From Byssochlamys sp. IMV 00236 (lineage: Eukaryota > Ascomycota > Eurotiomycetes > Eurotiales > Thermoascaceae): a stretch of DNA of 64,000 bases. The notes under the pieces are model-generated. The model did no database searches and had not been told where the DNA came from. It saw only the letters and a list, made by a program, of their open reading frames with translations. Each line of letters begins with the position of its first letter. Positions within the stretch are counted from its first letter, which is position 1. The stretch lies in the NCBI GenBank assembly GCA_001931875.2, contig MSJH02000657.1, forward strand, positions 1-64,000, read 5' to 3'. Below, one piece after another: positions 10,489 through 21,900 of the stretch. Position numbers and translations under genes: made by a program.

Positions 10489-11931
10489 TTATGCAAGGGA
10501 ACTCTGGACCTCATTTGAACGGAGGCCACTGGCCATGTCGAGTTTCAGGATTCTCCGAAGATCGTCCTCCATCCTCTTGGTATCCAGCTTCGTGGAACCG
10601 TTCGTGGAGGGGTTGGAAGATGCATCGCGAGAAGGGACAGCCCGCGGAGCTGTGGGAGACCCATATCCGTATGCGTATGGGCTTCCGCGATTATTAAGGT
10701 AACCAGCTTTATTAGAGGGTGCTGGTGATGGAGAGGCTCCGGATGAGAGCATTACCGAATTCGCCGCTCTGGGAGGCGTCACTTCGCGCCGTAGAGCAGA
10801 GGAAGAAGCGCGGTTTTTCTGAGCGCTGCCTGAAAGCGAAGGCATATACTGATACCGAACGCCATTTGGCGAGCCATATGCCGTATTAGATTTGTTCGGA
10901 TCGTAATTTGAGAAAGATACCGGCGTCGGTGGACCTGAGGTAGTTCGGATAGGCCCATTGCGGTGACCAGCATTTGGGCTGAGGGTTGACGGGCCATTCG
11001 GCACGTTGGGTTGCGTGCGTACGAAAGGTGAAGCAGATGCAGGACGCTGAGGACGAGGATTGAGTAACAAATTCTTCAAAGCTTGGGTCTTCGCCCGTCG
11101 TTGAGCTTCGTCAAGATCAGCTGCTGATTGCGAAGGCGACTCGCCAGATCGGAGCGCATTCATCCGATCACGGTAAGGTGTAGCAAAAGAAGGACCTATA
11201 GCCATAGAGTGCGATTCAGAGCCTTCCAGCTCAAGCGGGAAAATGCCTCCGGAAGAGGCATCTGGCGTCCTCTGAGCTGGATACGCGCTTGAATAAGAGT
11301 TATACGGAGAGCCTTGACCCTTGTAAGCTTCCGGACTGCGCTGGGATCTCTCCCTAGCTTCGACGGCAGCTTTAAACAAGAAGTCAAGCGGCGACGACTC
11401 CCGTCCTTCGTCGCTGCAAGGGTTCCGTGGCTTTGGTTTGGACGGGGTAGCTTCGGTCACATGGTCCAATTCGGGGGAATCAGCGTCTAATTCTAGAGGA
11501 GGAGCAAGATCCGAGTCAGGCACCGATTTGGAGAAGAAACTGGGCATCGGAAGGGCAGAGGGTGCCGGAGATGCATGGAATGTCGGGCCAGCATAATGCG
11601 GGCTGTCCTTGAGCTGAGAGGGAGAAACGACGTTGGGTTGAGAGGAGGTATGGCGGTGACCGTTGGGCCGATTGGGAGCAGGAGAGCTGGGTGGTTTGGA
11701 AAAGTCTCGTTGTTTCTTCGCAGATCGCCCGTTGTTCTTCTTCTTGGAAGCAGCTCCGTTGATGTCGTTTCGATAGTCGGCGGCCACTATTCCGGGACTA
11801 GAGGTTTGAGGCGGTGAGGCTGGAGGAGTTCTCAGAGGGATCGACTTTGGCTGAGAAGGAGTGAAGTTCTTCTTCTGCTGACGTCGACCGTTCCGCTGGC
11901 CCTTCGGCGTGGGAGGGGTCTGAGTAGACAT
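10489..11931 (-). CDS. Disordered protein with PNRC/Edc1-type Dcp1-binding motif
   Basis: Single-exon gene for 480 residues, almost wholly low-complexity (Ser, Pro, Asn, Arg). A short motif at about residues 113-135 (11527-11595), YAGPTFHASPAPSALPMPSF, matches the PNRC motif: an aromatic-Ala-Gly-x-x-Phe stretch followed by a Leu-Pro-x-Pro segment. In metazoan PNRC2 and yeast Edc1/Edc2 this motif binds the EVH1 domain of Dcp1 and stimulates Dcp2 mRNA decapping. A basic head (residues 8-35, RNGRRQQKKNF) could bind RNA. A helix is likely near the C-terminus (DTKRMEDDLRRILKLDMA). The start at MSTQTPPTPKG is preferred over an upstream in-frame ATG at 12003 because the extra residues look like translated leader. 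An mRNA-decay role is an inference from the motif. Confidence 0.75.
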   Translation of the reverse strand: MSTQTPPTPKGQRNGRRQQKKNFTPSQPKSIPLRTPPASPPQTSSPGIVAADYRNDINGAASKKKNNGRSAKKQRDFSKPPSSPAPNRPNGHRHTSSQPNVVSPSQLKDSPHYAGPTFHASPAPSALPMPSFFSKSVPDSDLAPPLELDADSPELDHVTEATPSKPKPRNPCSDEGRESSPLDFLFKAAVEARERSQRSPEAYKGQGSPYNSYSSAYPAQRTPDASSGGIFPLELEGSESHSMAIGPSFATPYRDRMNALRSGESPSQSAADLDEAQRRAKTQALKNLLLNPRPQRPASASPFVRTQPNVPNGPSTLSPNAGHRNGPIRTTSGPPTPVSFSNYDPNKSNTAYGSPNGVRYQYMPSLSGSAQKNRASSSALRREVTPPRAANSVMLSSGASPSPAPSNKAGYLNNRGSPYAYGYGSPTAPRAVPSRDASSNPSTNGSTKLDTKRMEDDLRRILKLDMASGLRSNEVQSSLA

Positions 11932-12785
11932 CGTGAGGTTTGGTGGCTTAATAAATAGGCAGCCTTGTAGAGAATATCGATAGAAAAAAAGGAAACAAAA
12001 CAAAGTGAGAGGCGCAGAACGCTATATGAATAGGTAGAAACGGCAGAAACGGCAGCAAATAGATCGCAATACCGCACAGCGGCCGAGAGAAGAGGGTTAT
12101 TATCAGGTAACGAGAGCCAACGATATCGCCAGAATGTCGTGACAAAGGTTGGAAATGCAAGGCGCAGCGGTGATGTGTCGTCTTAAGAGCGGCTCGTCCC
12201 GGGCAGGGATGAGGAACAAAGTCAATGAAGGGCGGATCCGAGAGTGCTTGAAGTCGACAGTAGAGCGCAAAGAGAAAAGGGAGATCTCGTTAGTCTGTTC
12301 ATGTCTGATTGAAGAGATCGATCGAAGGGTAGAGGAGATGGAAAGACTACAACTGACGTTCGGTCTGTAGCTTTGAGTAGCCATGGAAGGGAAGGCTGGG
12401 GTCAGGCGGGGAGAGGCAGTGCTGAGTCAGGCTTGCCACACGCCACCAACAAGCAAAGAGCAGAGCAAAGCAAACAGCTCAGTACTGTAACTGCCAGGCA
12501 ACTAACTAACCAACTAGCGGTATCTCGAGTCTCCCGGTCCTCAAGTTCCCCGCGACGGATGCTACTGTAGGTTAAACCTCGAGGCTGTTCCCTCCCAACC
12601 GTGACGATATCCACGTCCCCCTTCGCGAACACGTCGTTCACCGTCTGCCACTCCGCCTTTGTCGTGTCCCGGCTATTGCATCAATAGATTCCCGCTGCTA
12701 CACCGGTGCCGCCTCGAACCAGCGTTGTCCTCTCCACCTCTTCCCTGTCCAAAACTCTCAGCAACCCACGTCGGAATAAACTAGG
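11932..12785. promoter_or_regulatory. Divergent promoter region between the Edc-like gene and rbx1
   Basis: Two genes start outward from this 854-base interval. Pyrimidine-rich stretches precede the rbx1 start (12720-12780). No exact regulatory site is claimed. Confidence 0.4.
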
Positions 12786-13348
12786 ATGGCCGACGTCGAA
12801 ATGAAAGATGCCGTTGCTGGCTCAGCGGCCAAGGCGAAGAGCGTATCTAAATCCGCCAAGTCTGGCACCGCTGAAGGCGGAGCTGATGGCAAGAAGAGAT
12901 TCGAGGTCAAGAAGGTTCGTTTGCTTCACATAAGAAACAGCAATCCATGGCCCAATATTAATTCTCTCTATCTAGTGGAACGCGGTCGCTTTGTGGGCGT
13001 GGGATATCGTCGTTGACAACTGTGCTATCTGCCGAAACCACATCATGGATCTATGTACGTGATGCAGCCTCCGTAGTTTAGCCGGCATTCGAATAAACTA
13101 ATTGTCCCTATTCAGGTATTGAATGCCAAGCCAACCAAGGCTCATCTACAACTGAGGAGTGTACAGTGGCCTGGGGGATTTGCAATGTAAGTGTCTTTTC
13201 TATCTACCGTCCCTATTCGCAGATAGCTAACATGTGTCACGCTGTGCAGCACGCATTCCACTTCCATTGTATCTCTCGATGGTTAAAGACCCGTCAGGTG
13301 TGCCCATTGGATAACAGAGACTGGGAGTTCCAGAAGTACGGTCGATGA
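12786..13348 (+). CDS. rbx1: RING-box protein Rbx1/Roc1/Hrt1
   Basis: Catalytic RING subunit of cullin-RING (SCF) ubiquitin ligases; it recruits the E2 enzyme and also promotes Nedd8 conjugation of cullins. Four exons, 12786-12914, 12976-13054, 13116-13186 and 13250-13348, give 125 residues, near the usual 108-125. The N-terminal third is Ala/Lys/Ser-rich; the cullin-binding strand follows at [16 protein letters not shown]. The RING-H2 domain covers about residues 60-122 with [40 protein letters not shown] and [15 protein letters not shown], carrying the zinc-binding Cys and His ligands. All exon joints are in phase and all introns are GT-AG. Identification is certain from the RING sequence. 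Confidence 0.97.
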
Positions 13349-13702
13349 TTTCTCTTCTGGTGACGAGGATATGTGATCTTTATGCGGAGATGGGCCATAC
13401 CAAAGCGAGTGGCTTGAGACGCCATTTGCTCAAATACTTGTCCATATGCCCTTTGCATATATCCGAACAGCAGGGCCACATGATCTCCAGGGGGTTGATT
13501 GAAAATCCGGACAGAAGAATTACTGCCGGCATGGCGTTCAGGCGATTATTGTTTTGCTGCAGCGGGGTTTCTCTGTAGTCTAGGGTACTGCCCATAGAAA
13601 TGAACGAGCTTTTTATGTCCCTCTACCCGAAAAAGAACAAAAAGACCATAGCACTATACGCCGTCGTAATTGTAATAGCTGAACCACCTAGCATCATCTG
13701 TC
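13349..13702. other. Convergent 3' region between rbx1 and spc1
   Basis: Both genes end into this 354-base stretch. Nothing else is recognisable. Confidence 0.4.
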
Positions 13703-14200
13703 CTATGCAGCCTTGGCCCTTTCCACTATTATCGCCGGCCCCCCAGCCGTAACACCAGACGGCACCAGCCATTTCTCCGGATGTTTATTGTACACCGGCC
13801 AAGGAGGGATGACCACGAGAGCCGTCAAAAGTGTACCTGCCAGACCGACCCATAACGTCAAGTAGACATCTCTGCTAACGAATCCCACGATAAAAGCGAC
13901 GACCTTTTGATCCCCCAAACGTGTCAGTAACTTGCGCCAGTTTTTCCCAAGGTCGAATTCCGACCACGTACCCCGGAAAGAATGAGCAAGACCGTGCTCA
14001 GTATCTCAGCCAAGCGCTGACCATGGAAGTCCTGTAGTTCGAGAAGAAAAGAAGATGCCAAGTCAGCGTTAAATGGACTTCAGCGACGATGATGATGGGG
14101 GGAGCAAGGAGATTGGACGCGCAGTGATCCGAAACAGTATTTCGTTACTTACTATTTGGCCTTCAAAGGCATTTTGGAGCGGCGCAAGGATGTCATCCAT
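13703..14200 (-). CDS. spc1: Signal peptidase complex subunit Spc1 (SPCS1)
   Basis: Small non-catalytic ER membrane subunit of the signal peptidase complex, which helps substrate selection. Three exons, 14200-14153, 14031-13972 and 13903-13703, give 102 residues. The head MDDILAPLQNAFEGQIDFHG is diagnostic: amphipathic residues, then F-x-G-Q-R. Two membrane helices follow at about 23-45 (EILSTVLLILSGVVAFIVGF) and 50-70 (YLTLWVGLAGTLLTALVVIP), followed by PPWPVYNKHPEKWL. The second exon is only 60 bases. Donors are GTAAGT and GTACGT. The gene lies on the same strand as sfm1, about 670 bases apart, so separate promoters are likely. Confidence 0.93.
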
Positions 14201-14869
14201 GGTGTGTAGTTTGGAGAAAACAGATTATTCCGGCTGCTGTGGTATGTTCGACGTTCGTACAAGTGAGTCTTGGATATGCTTGCCTAGCTGTTTGGCGTAC
14301 CGCCCAGATTAGACAAGGTGGCCCATGCCACGGGAACTGCGGTCCGGGACACCTACTGTACTTAGATCACATGTCAGTTCTGCGTCTTTTATGATCTTAT
14401 CGCTGCACCAGTTTCTGACCAGAATATCGGATTCTTATAATTCAAATTAAAGATGGTCGTTGAAGGCATGCTATGATTTTCTCTTCATTTGGCTACAAAA
14501 GTTGCTGGATTTCCATGCACTATTTGTTCTATCTCCCGGACTCAGGGCCTCACTAATGTCTTTTCCAATTCAGACGTTATGGCTACTCTGATGGTCCTCT
14601 AATTGCTTCGCCGCTGTGTTTTCTGACCGGATACCAGAAATAAACAGGTTGAAGAATGAGGTCATGGCATGAAATATACTGAGAGTTTCAATTGCATACC
14701 CTTCAGATCTCCCTTTCCTGCTCAGAGGGCCACTTGCATGATCTCTGGTGATGCTCAACTTCCATGGAGGCCTTAGATCTAAAATAGAGGGCTGGAATGC
14801 ATCAAGAGGTTCAAGCGAGAACGCAACCCTACAAGGGTGTACAGACATACTCTGAAAACGGCGTATGAT
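14201..14869. other. Spacer between sfm1 end and spc1 start
   Basis: It holds the spc1 promoter and the sfm1 3' end, both on the minus strand. A 92-codon minus-strand open frame (14570-14848) has no recognisable features and is not called. Confidence 0.4.
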
Positions 14870-15758
14870 TCAAAAGAGATCATCAACACCCTTATCAGCG
14901 TCCTTTTTGATCAAGTCGACCATTCCCTACTCTTGGGTTAGCTCTTACATAGCTATTTTCGACAAAGGGAGAATATATCATACCTCTGGCATGATTGGTT
15001 GACCATCACTGCCCTTCACGTACCGGAAGGGCATTTCAGTGCTTTCGTTCTTGTTGACGCGCAATTCCGGATTATCGATATAAGGAATCTCCTCCAAGGG
15101 GACTACAGCATGTAAGTTTAGTTGCCACTGTTTTTGAAGGTGAATGCGCTATTACCTTTTCCCTGTGCGATCATGCGTGTCACTCTTACCGCGGTGTCTG
15201 TTGTCATCTGTTTGGGCCCGAGGCGTCGCCCCGTGTAGCCTTTCTTTCGCAGCTCAGAAGTGCGGTCTATTTTATCGTCAGTTCGCAGTTTCCATATTGT
15301 CACTTCTTATCGGTCAACCGACCTCGTGGAGGGTCGTCACCTAGAAGAATGAGATGTCAGCATTTCCTATCCGCCTTCTCTGGCAAAGCATATCACGGGA
15401 TCTGTGGTCACTCCGCACCCAGGATGCCACCAAACAAAAACACATCAAACTGATCTCCGTCGGCCGGTGATAGTTCGACCTTTGCGGCAGGGTCCAGAAG
15501 ACAGACCCTCGACTTCCGATCGGCGAAGATTTCCTCTACACTGCGCTGCTCAACCTCCAGCTCCTCCATCTTGGCCAGATCTTCAGGCAGCTGCAGTTCA
15601 GCTGGCACTGAGGAGAGAAGGAACCTGGCACCCGCAGCCCGCGACTCTCTAGCAATGCAGCCATACTCGAGGGCGGACCAGGGGCCGAGTTCCGTATCAA
15701 GGTGCTCGACGACATAGGTCACTGGACCCCCGGCTCTGGATTGCTTTTCATCACCCAT
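14870..15758 (-). CDS. sfm1: Sfm1-type SPOUT protein arginine methyltransferase
   Basis: Homologue of yeast Sfm1 (YOR021C), a SPOUT-fold SAM-dependent enzyme that monomethylates an arginine of ribosomal protein uS3. Five exons join in frame: 15758-15419, 15340-15323, 15266-15156, 15102-14984 and 14926-14870, giving 214 residues (yeast 213). The second exon is an 18-base microexon encoding the GDDPPR loop, part of the cofactor knot region. Diagnostic pieces are YVVEHLDTELGPWSALEY, DVFLFGGILGDDPPRDRT, SELRKKGYTGRRLGPKQMTT and VPLEEIPYIDNPEL, and the end reads GMVDLIKKDADKGVDDLF. Without the microexon a conserved glycine/aspartate loop is lost. Confidence 0.93.
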
Positions 15759-17075
15759 TTTGGGACGAATCAGAACTCGTGGTTGAGCAGAAAAGTGGCC
15801 AAAGATTCTGATAACTGGTCAGAAAGAGAATATTGGCCTATTTAGAAAAGATAAGAACAGCGGACGTCACAAAAGTCACCTGGTGACGGAGCACTTGGAG
15901 CAGTGGCAGATGCCCTGCTGGTGGCGCTAGAAATAGAGATTGAGATCGTTGACTGCAATACGAGACACGAGGCCGATCATACACGTGCTTTTGTCTCCCC
16001 GTCTTTGCGTTTGGACTTGGGAGGCTTCCGTGAGCTACAGGGTGTATCCTTTGCTACGGCGAGATCTGATAGAGTATCAAATTTCGTGTGGGGGGAGGGA
16101 ACGGCGGCGTAGCGCAGCGCTCATTGGCCAGGAGCACATGTTCCAAGAAAGCGCCTCCCATAGGCTGGAGGAGAATTGGACGCCGCGACGCCAAAGAGAT
16201 AGCATAGAGTTGTGCAAAGACCGTGGATGGCGCATTCTCCAACCGTGAGATTCCATCTTGAATGATGACGAAGGGTGATCTGCTGACCAGGAGTGGCCCT
16301 GCCGATCCAGATGCTGGGAGATTAAGACCCGTGAATTTCGGTGGCAGAACCCCAGAGAATGCGTTGTATCACTACTAGACAAAGGTCCCATGTATGGTAG
16401 GATCTGCTATACGCAGACCAGCCACAGATGGCCAGCCAAAGATCGTTCTGTTTGCTGTGCGCTCCTTTCTGCCCACGTCAATAATAATAATAATCCGATG
16501 GTGTTAAGGTAAATAATGGTTAGCAGCAGTGGGAATCGCAGTGCTGGTGAGTTGGGGCTTGGCTGCAAGCGGTTACGCTCTCCCTCCCACTTCCCTCGCC
16601 TGCTACCGTCACTCCCCCGCCCTCTCGACCATACTAACGGGTGCTTTATCGATACCGTCCAGAAATTCCCCCTCTGCCCAACTTCTGAGCCACGAGATCC
16701 CCCATCAGTTATTCCCATCCTCACGATTAACAACCGCGCTTCCCTGTGGTTTCACTCACTATCTTGGAGGACCACCCCTCTCACGTGCGGATAGCTTAGA
16801 AGCTAAACCCATTCGTTGCCTCGATCCTCTTCGTGTCGACTCGCGGGACAGTGTGACGTTTCAAGGTCTTGCATTCTCAACCAAACAACATACGCTCAAC
16901 CAGTCTGGAAACTCGTCTGCATTATCTGCGAGTCGCTACCTTGGCGGAATATCTGCGATAGCAATTGCTCGGCCCTGGTGCTGCCCCACGCTGCCAGTCA
17001 GGTACTTCACCCCGGTGGTGAACGAAATACCCAACTCAGAGGCTTGACGAAACTATCAACAGCCCGACCTTCAAT
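15759..17075. promoter_or_regulatory. Divergent promoter region between sfm1 and igo1
   Basis: Over 1.3 kb separates the two divergent starts. The igo1 side (16550-17070) is C/T-rich and probably a long leader. An (AAT)-type tract lies at about 16480-16495. A 172-codon open frame at 16529-17047 is low in protein character and overlaps the presumed leader, so it is not called. Confidence 0.4.
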
Positions 17076-17708
17076 ATGAACCCCCACCAGCAGAACAAGG
17101 TGGATGTCAACGTAATTCTCCACTGAACCCCCGGAAAGTCTGCGTGCGATGCTGTTGACACTGTTTCTTCTCCTAGTCCTTGAGCCCGGATGAACAACGA
17201 CTGTTGAAGCTTTATGGCAAGGTCCCGACCAAGAAGGATCTGCTTCAGAACAAGCTCAAGGTACCTATCATTTCTAGCCCCGTTGTTGTCTGTTGTCCCT
17301 CGAGGTTAACCATCGTCATGGTAGGAACGGAAATACTTCGATTCGGGTGACTATGCTCTTAGCAAGGCTGGCAAAGCGTCAGATGTCGGAGTAACCAACG
17401 TCGGTTCGCGTCATCCTCTTCCTGAGAACATCCCTCACCTCACGGCCACTTCACCTGGTGCGAACAATCCGGCTCCCCCTAATGGAGGCAGTGTCGGTTC
17501 TCAAGGACAGCCGATTCCTGGAAGTATCAGCGGCCACCCTGGCTCCATTGGATTCCAGAGCAGGAGCCCAATCAAGGAAGGTAGCTTTCTTCATCGTGGA
17601 AGCAGCCTCGATGAGTTGGAAGCAGCTGATGAGACCGGCAAAGACAAGGAAAAGGAACTGAGCGTTAGCCCGCCTCCAGCGAGAGAGGGAGTTCCGATCC
17701 GGCGATAA
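17076..17708 (+). CDS. igo1: Endosulfine family protein Igo1 (ENSA/ARPP-19)
   Basis: Small phosphoprotein that, when phosphorylated by the Greatwall/Rim15 kinase, inhibits PP2A-B55 and controls quiescence and entry into mitosis. Three exons, 17076-17111, 17177-17260 and 17325-17708, give 167 residues. The conserved endosulfine core is residues 13-60: LSPDEQRLLKLYGKVPTKKD, then RKYFDSGDYALSKAG, whose FDSGDY Ser is the expected Greatwall/Rim15 target. The tail is Pro/Ser/Gly-rich and disordered, ending PPPAREGVPIRR. It contains GSFLHRGSSLDELE, similar to a PKA/14-3-3 type site. The start is the first ATG after the long pyrimidine-rich leader. Confidence 0.95.
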
Positions 17709-19538
17709 GTAGCCAGCCTCAGCATGTCGTTATCGAACTAAGTTCTTTACTGTTTCTCCTTCTCTATGTCTATGATCGTTGTCTCTTAGAATGATGCCCG
17801 GCGCTATGGTTATGTTTTCCTTTCCTTCCTGAGTCGGTTGCCAGCGGTTGAGAACGGCGGTTCTACACCGTGGAGCGGGGTAACGAGACGAAAAGTGATG
17901 AGTGGAAAGGACTCGATGGGGGAGGAATGAGGACAGGGAGCCCCTGCCTCCCCCTCCCTTTGGTGTATGAAAGGACGTCTGTCGACAAACCACGGCACTT
18001 GGAAAACACTTAGCAGGTCGTACTGGGCAGTGTAAGTTGACGGGTAGCTTTTCTCCATGAGCATTTCCACTCTTATTCTATTCGAATGTCCATCGAACTT
18101 TTCCCCTTTCATCTGGTTTACGGTTACATATCCCGAATGTGTTATGTTTGTGTGGTTGGATCTGGAGAAAGTATCAAATGTTCCCAGTCGTCTCACTCGC
18201 GTTATGGTATTTTCTATTCTTTCTATTCTTCATGTCAATATCATAAGTTGAAGCTAGGTCAAGAATGCCTGGGTGTTCTTCCCCTTGAAAATAAAAAGCA
18301 CTCCATTTCAACTACTATTCCCGTCATCTTTTTAGCCTCCCTCCCGTATTGGCATAGTCCCATTCAAGATAGTGAATGCTAAGATCTACTACCCGTGGTA
18401 ATGGTGAGTGAATCCATCCATTTCCTTCCCTTAGTCAGCTGATAGTCAAAGTGGCCACCAAATCCCTCTTAAGTGCGCAAATTCCCTTATCTATCGGACA
18501 GAAGACATATTTTAAAAAGATAGCTCTTTCCTTTCCTGAGCAGCTCCTTCCTAAAAGCCCCTCTTCACTCTTTTTTCCAAAGTCCAAAAAAGGAAACGGC
18601 ACATGTCTTAATGTCCTCTCACACTTCCAACTCTTCAGAGCACGCTGTTGAAAGCCTTCGGGAAGACATGATGCTTATCCGTTCGAGCGTAGTTGTGACC
18701 TATCATACCATCCATTTGCGTCTATAGCCGTGGTTCACATAACCTTTATGATTTCTTGAATTGTTAAGGTAGAAGTAGCTATATACGTGATTATTGTTGG
18801 TTTCGGTAAAAAAAATAGAAGAAAATGACCTGAAGAGGAATAAGCACCTAATGGGTACAAATAGCGAGGGTATATCGGGTACGGTAGGTGACCGATTTGC
18901 AGCAAGGGCAAAGGGTGTGTGAGTGTGAGGGTGTACAGTTAACCTGGGGGTGTTCAAGGGAATTATGCAATTATGCACCAGCGTTCCTCCCGGTTCTTCA
19001 AATCTCCTTCTCGGCCTGTGCGCGCTTCTGCGCAGCACCCGTTCCCCCACCCGAGTTAAACGACATGCGAGTCGATATTCATCAATTTCATTCCAAGGAT
19101 ATGGGAATCTCATCACCTCAGCAGCAATTGTAGGGAAGTGAGGACGGGCCACAGGCTCGCCAGGGGCCGAGGACGTTGTGGGATCGGATTGGTGTCAATA
19201 TACCCCGTCAGGTGGGCGAATCGATCATGTAGCCAAACCATAAGGGATTTTGCTTTATTCTTGGTCATGCCGTTCAAACCTGGACGTCTTTTCTGATACA
19301 GTCTGTGCAATGACGATCCAACGTAAGCCAGAACGTTCAAGTCTGCTGACGGGCAAGGTCCAGGGCTTAGACGTTCTGCAGCCTCGATAATGAGTCCACG
19401 TCAAGCCTCCAACTCCTGTATCAATGGATATAGCTTCCGCAAGGAGCAATTTCCCAACAGTTATCCAGTATAGTACCGGTCCACTCCGAGAATAGGCGGG
19501 GGCCCGAACTCTTCATCTTGATGGCCTCCTAGTGTCAT
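17709..19538. other. Long convergent 3' region between igo1 and ice2
   Basis: About 1.8 kb with no recognisable gene, unusually long for a gap between two converging genes in this window. Open frames (for example 18703-19152, minus) lack family features. A non-coding or antisense transcript could lie here, but the sequence alone does not show one. Confidence 0.35.
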
Positions 19539-20913
19539 TCAATCTGTCTTCCAATGACCAGCTAATCCCGCGTCGATATCATCCTGCTTGCCGAGCCATA
19601 GTTCTACTGCGTAGAGACCCATCGTACAAGCAAGGTTGATCCATCTCCAGAAGTTTCCTCCACCGCCTCCTTGGCTGCTCCACCATTCTCCGCTCCCGCC
19701 CATCGCTTGTGAGGTGGACGCGAAATGTTGCATCAAAAGACTAGTGTAGACTGCAACGAGGATGGAAGGAGAGAACCAACTCAGAAGGCCGAGGAATTGC
19801 CCCGCACCGTCTGTATCATCGAGAGACGCTTCCTGTGACAGAGCTCGCGCTCCTGATTCACGGACTGCGGGTATTATTCTGGTCGAGGCGTATAGAACAA
19901 AAAGACGGTACGCGAGAGATATCAGGACTGACGGGGTGACAGCACTGAATGCAGCGGTGACAACATTGAAAGCCCCATGAATGATTGATGGCAGGAGAGA
20001 CAGCGCATGCATAATCGTGGTATATGAGGCCATGATGATCGGCGGCAGCGGAGGGAAATCCGCAGCCGTTGGCGGGGTGGCCTGCTCAATCGGGTGAGAG
20101 GGCTGGTAGTCTGTGAAGATCTGATAGATACAGAGCACAATATATGCGAAAAGCAGAGAGCTCTCCACTGCATTTCCACGGCCACTGCCAATTCCCCAAG
20201 CACATAATATCACTGCGCAGGTGATAGCCACACCGATCAGAGCAGAATCTACATTAGATATCCCAGGAAACTGCAGGACACGCCAAAGGAAGTAAACGGA
20301 GCTAGAGATGATCGACGCGGAGAGCACTAGTAGCCCGATCTGACTCGAAGTTAGCGGAACCTATGGAATAGAGGAAAACAGGATCACTCACCATCCAGCT
20401 ATCACTGCGTCCTCCTCTGTTGACCAGCCATCGAGTGATCTGGCCTGCAGCCTGGATGACCAGTAAGCTGCAGAAGCCTTCGACCAGCTGGAATACTGGA
20501 GTGGACCACGTCAAGAACTTGTCCCAGCTTCCAAGTGTCATGGCCTCCAGAAGCCCGTCCGGTCCCAGGATCCACGAACGAATGGAGGTATCCTGCGCTC
20601 TCTTCCCGCTGAAAGTACGTTCCACCCATCCGCTGCTATTATCCGAATCGACCGAGAACCTATTCAGCGACCAAATGAGGAGCGACGGGACGATCAGCCA
20701 CTGTGTCGACTGGATGAGCACCACCAGGGAGTGGCGGAACCATGACCGCTCCGGCGTCGCGAGCTTCAGGATCGAGAAAAAGAAGTAGAAGCCCGCGAGG
20801 GACAGAGAAAAGGCCAGACCGCATGTTCTACCACCCACATCGAAGGCAAGAGGAATGGACAGAACGATAACGGTGAGGAAGAGAGCCGAGGAGAGGATTC
20901 GAAAGAGCCACAT
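19539..20913 (-). CDS. ice2: Ice2 family ER membrane protein
   Basis: Ice2 proteins sit in the ER membrane. In yeast Ice2 shapes cortical ER, regulates phospholipid synthesis by restraining the Nem1-Spo7 lipin phosphatase, and affects ER inheritance. Two exons, 20913-20392 and 20339-19539, with donor GTGAGT and acceptor CAG, give 440 residues (yeast 491). About eight to ten hydrophobic segments are visible, starting with MWLFRILSSALFLTVIVLSI. Family-like pieces are IQSTQWLIVPSLLIWSLNRF and FLGLLSWFSPSILVAVYTSL, and the end is NFWRWINLACTMGLYAVELW. It diverges from myg1. Confidence 0.9.
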
Positions 20914-21873
20914 CGGCGCTGCGGGCTGGTTTACTGTGCGGTGGGCGTTGAGTCAAAGATGATAATCGAGGACGTCAGAGCCCAGTAATAACACCCAGCA
21001 CTCCACAGCAAGCAGCTTTTTCCCAGAGAACTCCAGAGCATGCAGTTTTGCTGTGGGTCAAAGCGCACAGGGTGTTTTTGGTAGCAGTTTAGCACGCGAT
21101 CCGTCTGCGCTTGGATGATCTTATCTGGCGAGCGGGACACGATATCTTCACGTGCGACACCACGCAGCTGCTGGAGGAGAGAAACGACTGCACCACGCGG
21201 TCGAGTGGTGTGTCTCGTAGTATAGTAAATGATAAGTCGCACAAGGAGCTGCGTCTCTTGTCTGTTCCTGAGATCGTTGAGGCCCCTGAGTGTTGCGCGG
21301 AGTAGAAAATCTCCTTAGCGTGACCGACAGGCACCTGCAGTTCGCGCGTTGCTGGAAGTAATATGTATTAATCCGTTGCAAGGACAGGCAGGGAAGGCTT
21401 GACGCAACTCCGGATTCCGAGAGCACGGACGCGTCTAATGAGAGAAACACCAGGGAAGAAATCAAACAGCAGTCCGCTGGGAGAGCAGGGAAAAAGGAAA
21501 AATCGCAAAAGGGTGGAAGAGCGGTGTTGTGCTCTCTATCAGAAATGCTAACTACGATAACTAGTCCACCTTCTAGTTAGTTGACTGATTTCCCTTCTGA
21601 TTTCATCTCACTTTCTGCTCCAGGGGCTTCTCCAGGCTGAACTGTGACGGGACACCGCCTGCTGTCCCGGTCGAGGACGCCTATGACTGGCTGGAATGTG
21701 CGGGTGTAATACACGCTAGTGTTCTTTTAGGGATAGCCCCGTAAATTGATGTAACAATGGTATTGTCATCACATGACAGCCCATGCGCCGCAGAAACCCT
21801 CATCCCAAGCCCTAAAAGAAAGCCCAATCCAGCATCCGATAACTTCGTCGTCCTGCTGGTTTGTTGTTGTTAT
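20914..21873. promoter_or_regulatory. Divergent promoter region between ice2 and myg1
   Basis: A roughly 1 kb interval shared by two outward-facing starts. No specific binding site is claimed. Confidence 0.4.
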
Positions 21874-21900
21874 ATGTTCCGACTACGGCACTTATTCAAG

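Noticed and set aside
16529..17047. Plus-strand open frame of 172 codons upstream of igo1
   Set aside because: Its composition is that of C/T-rich leader DNA and it shows no domain or start support.
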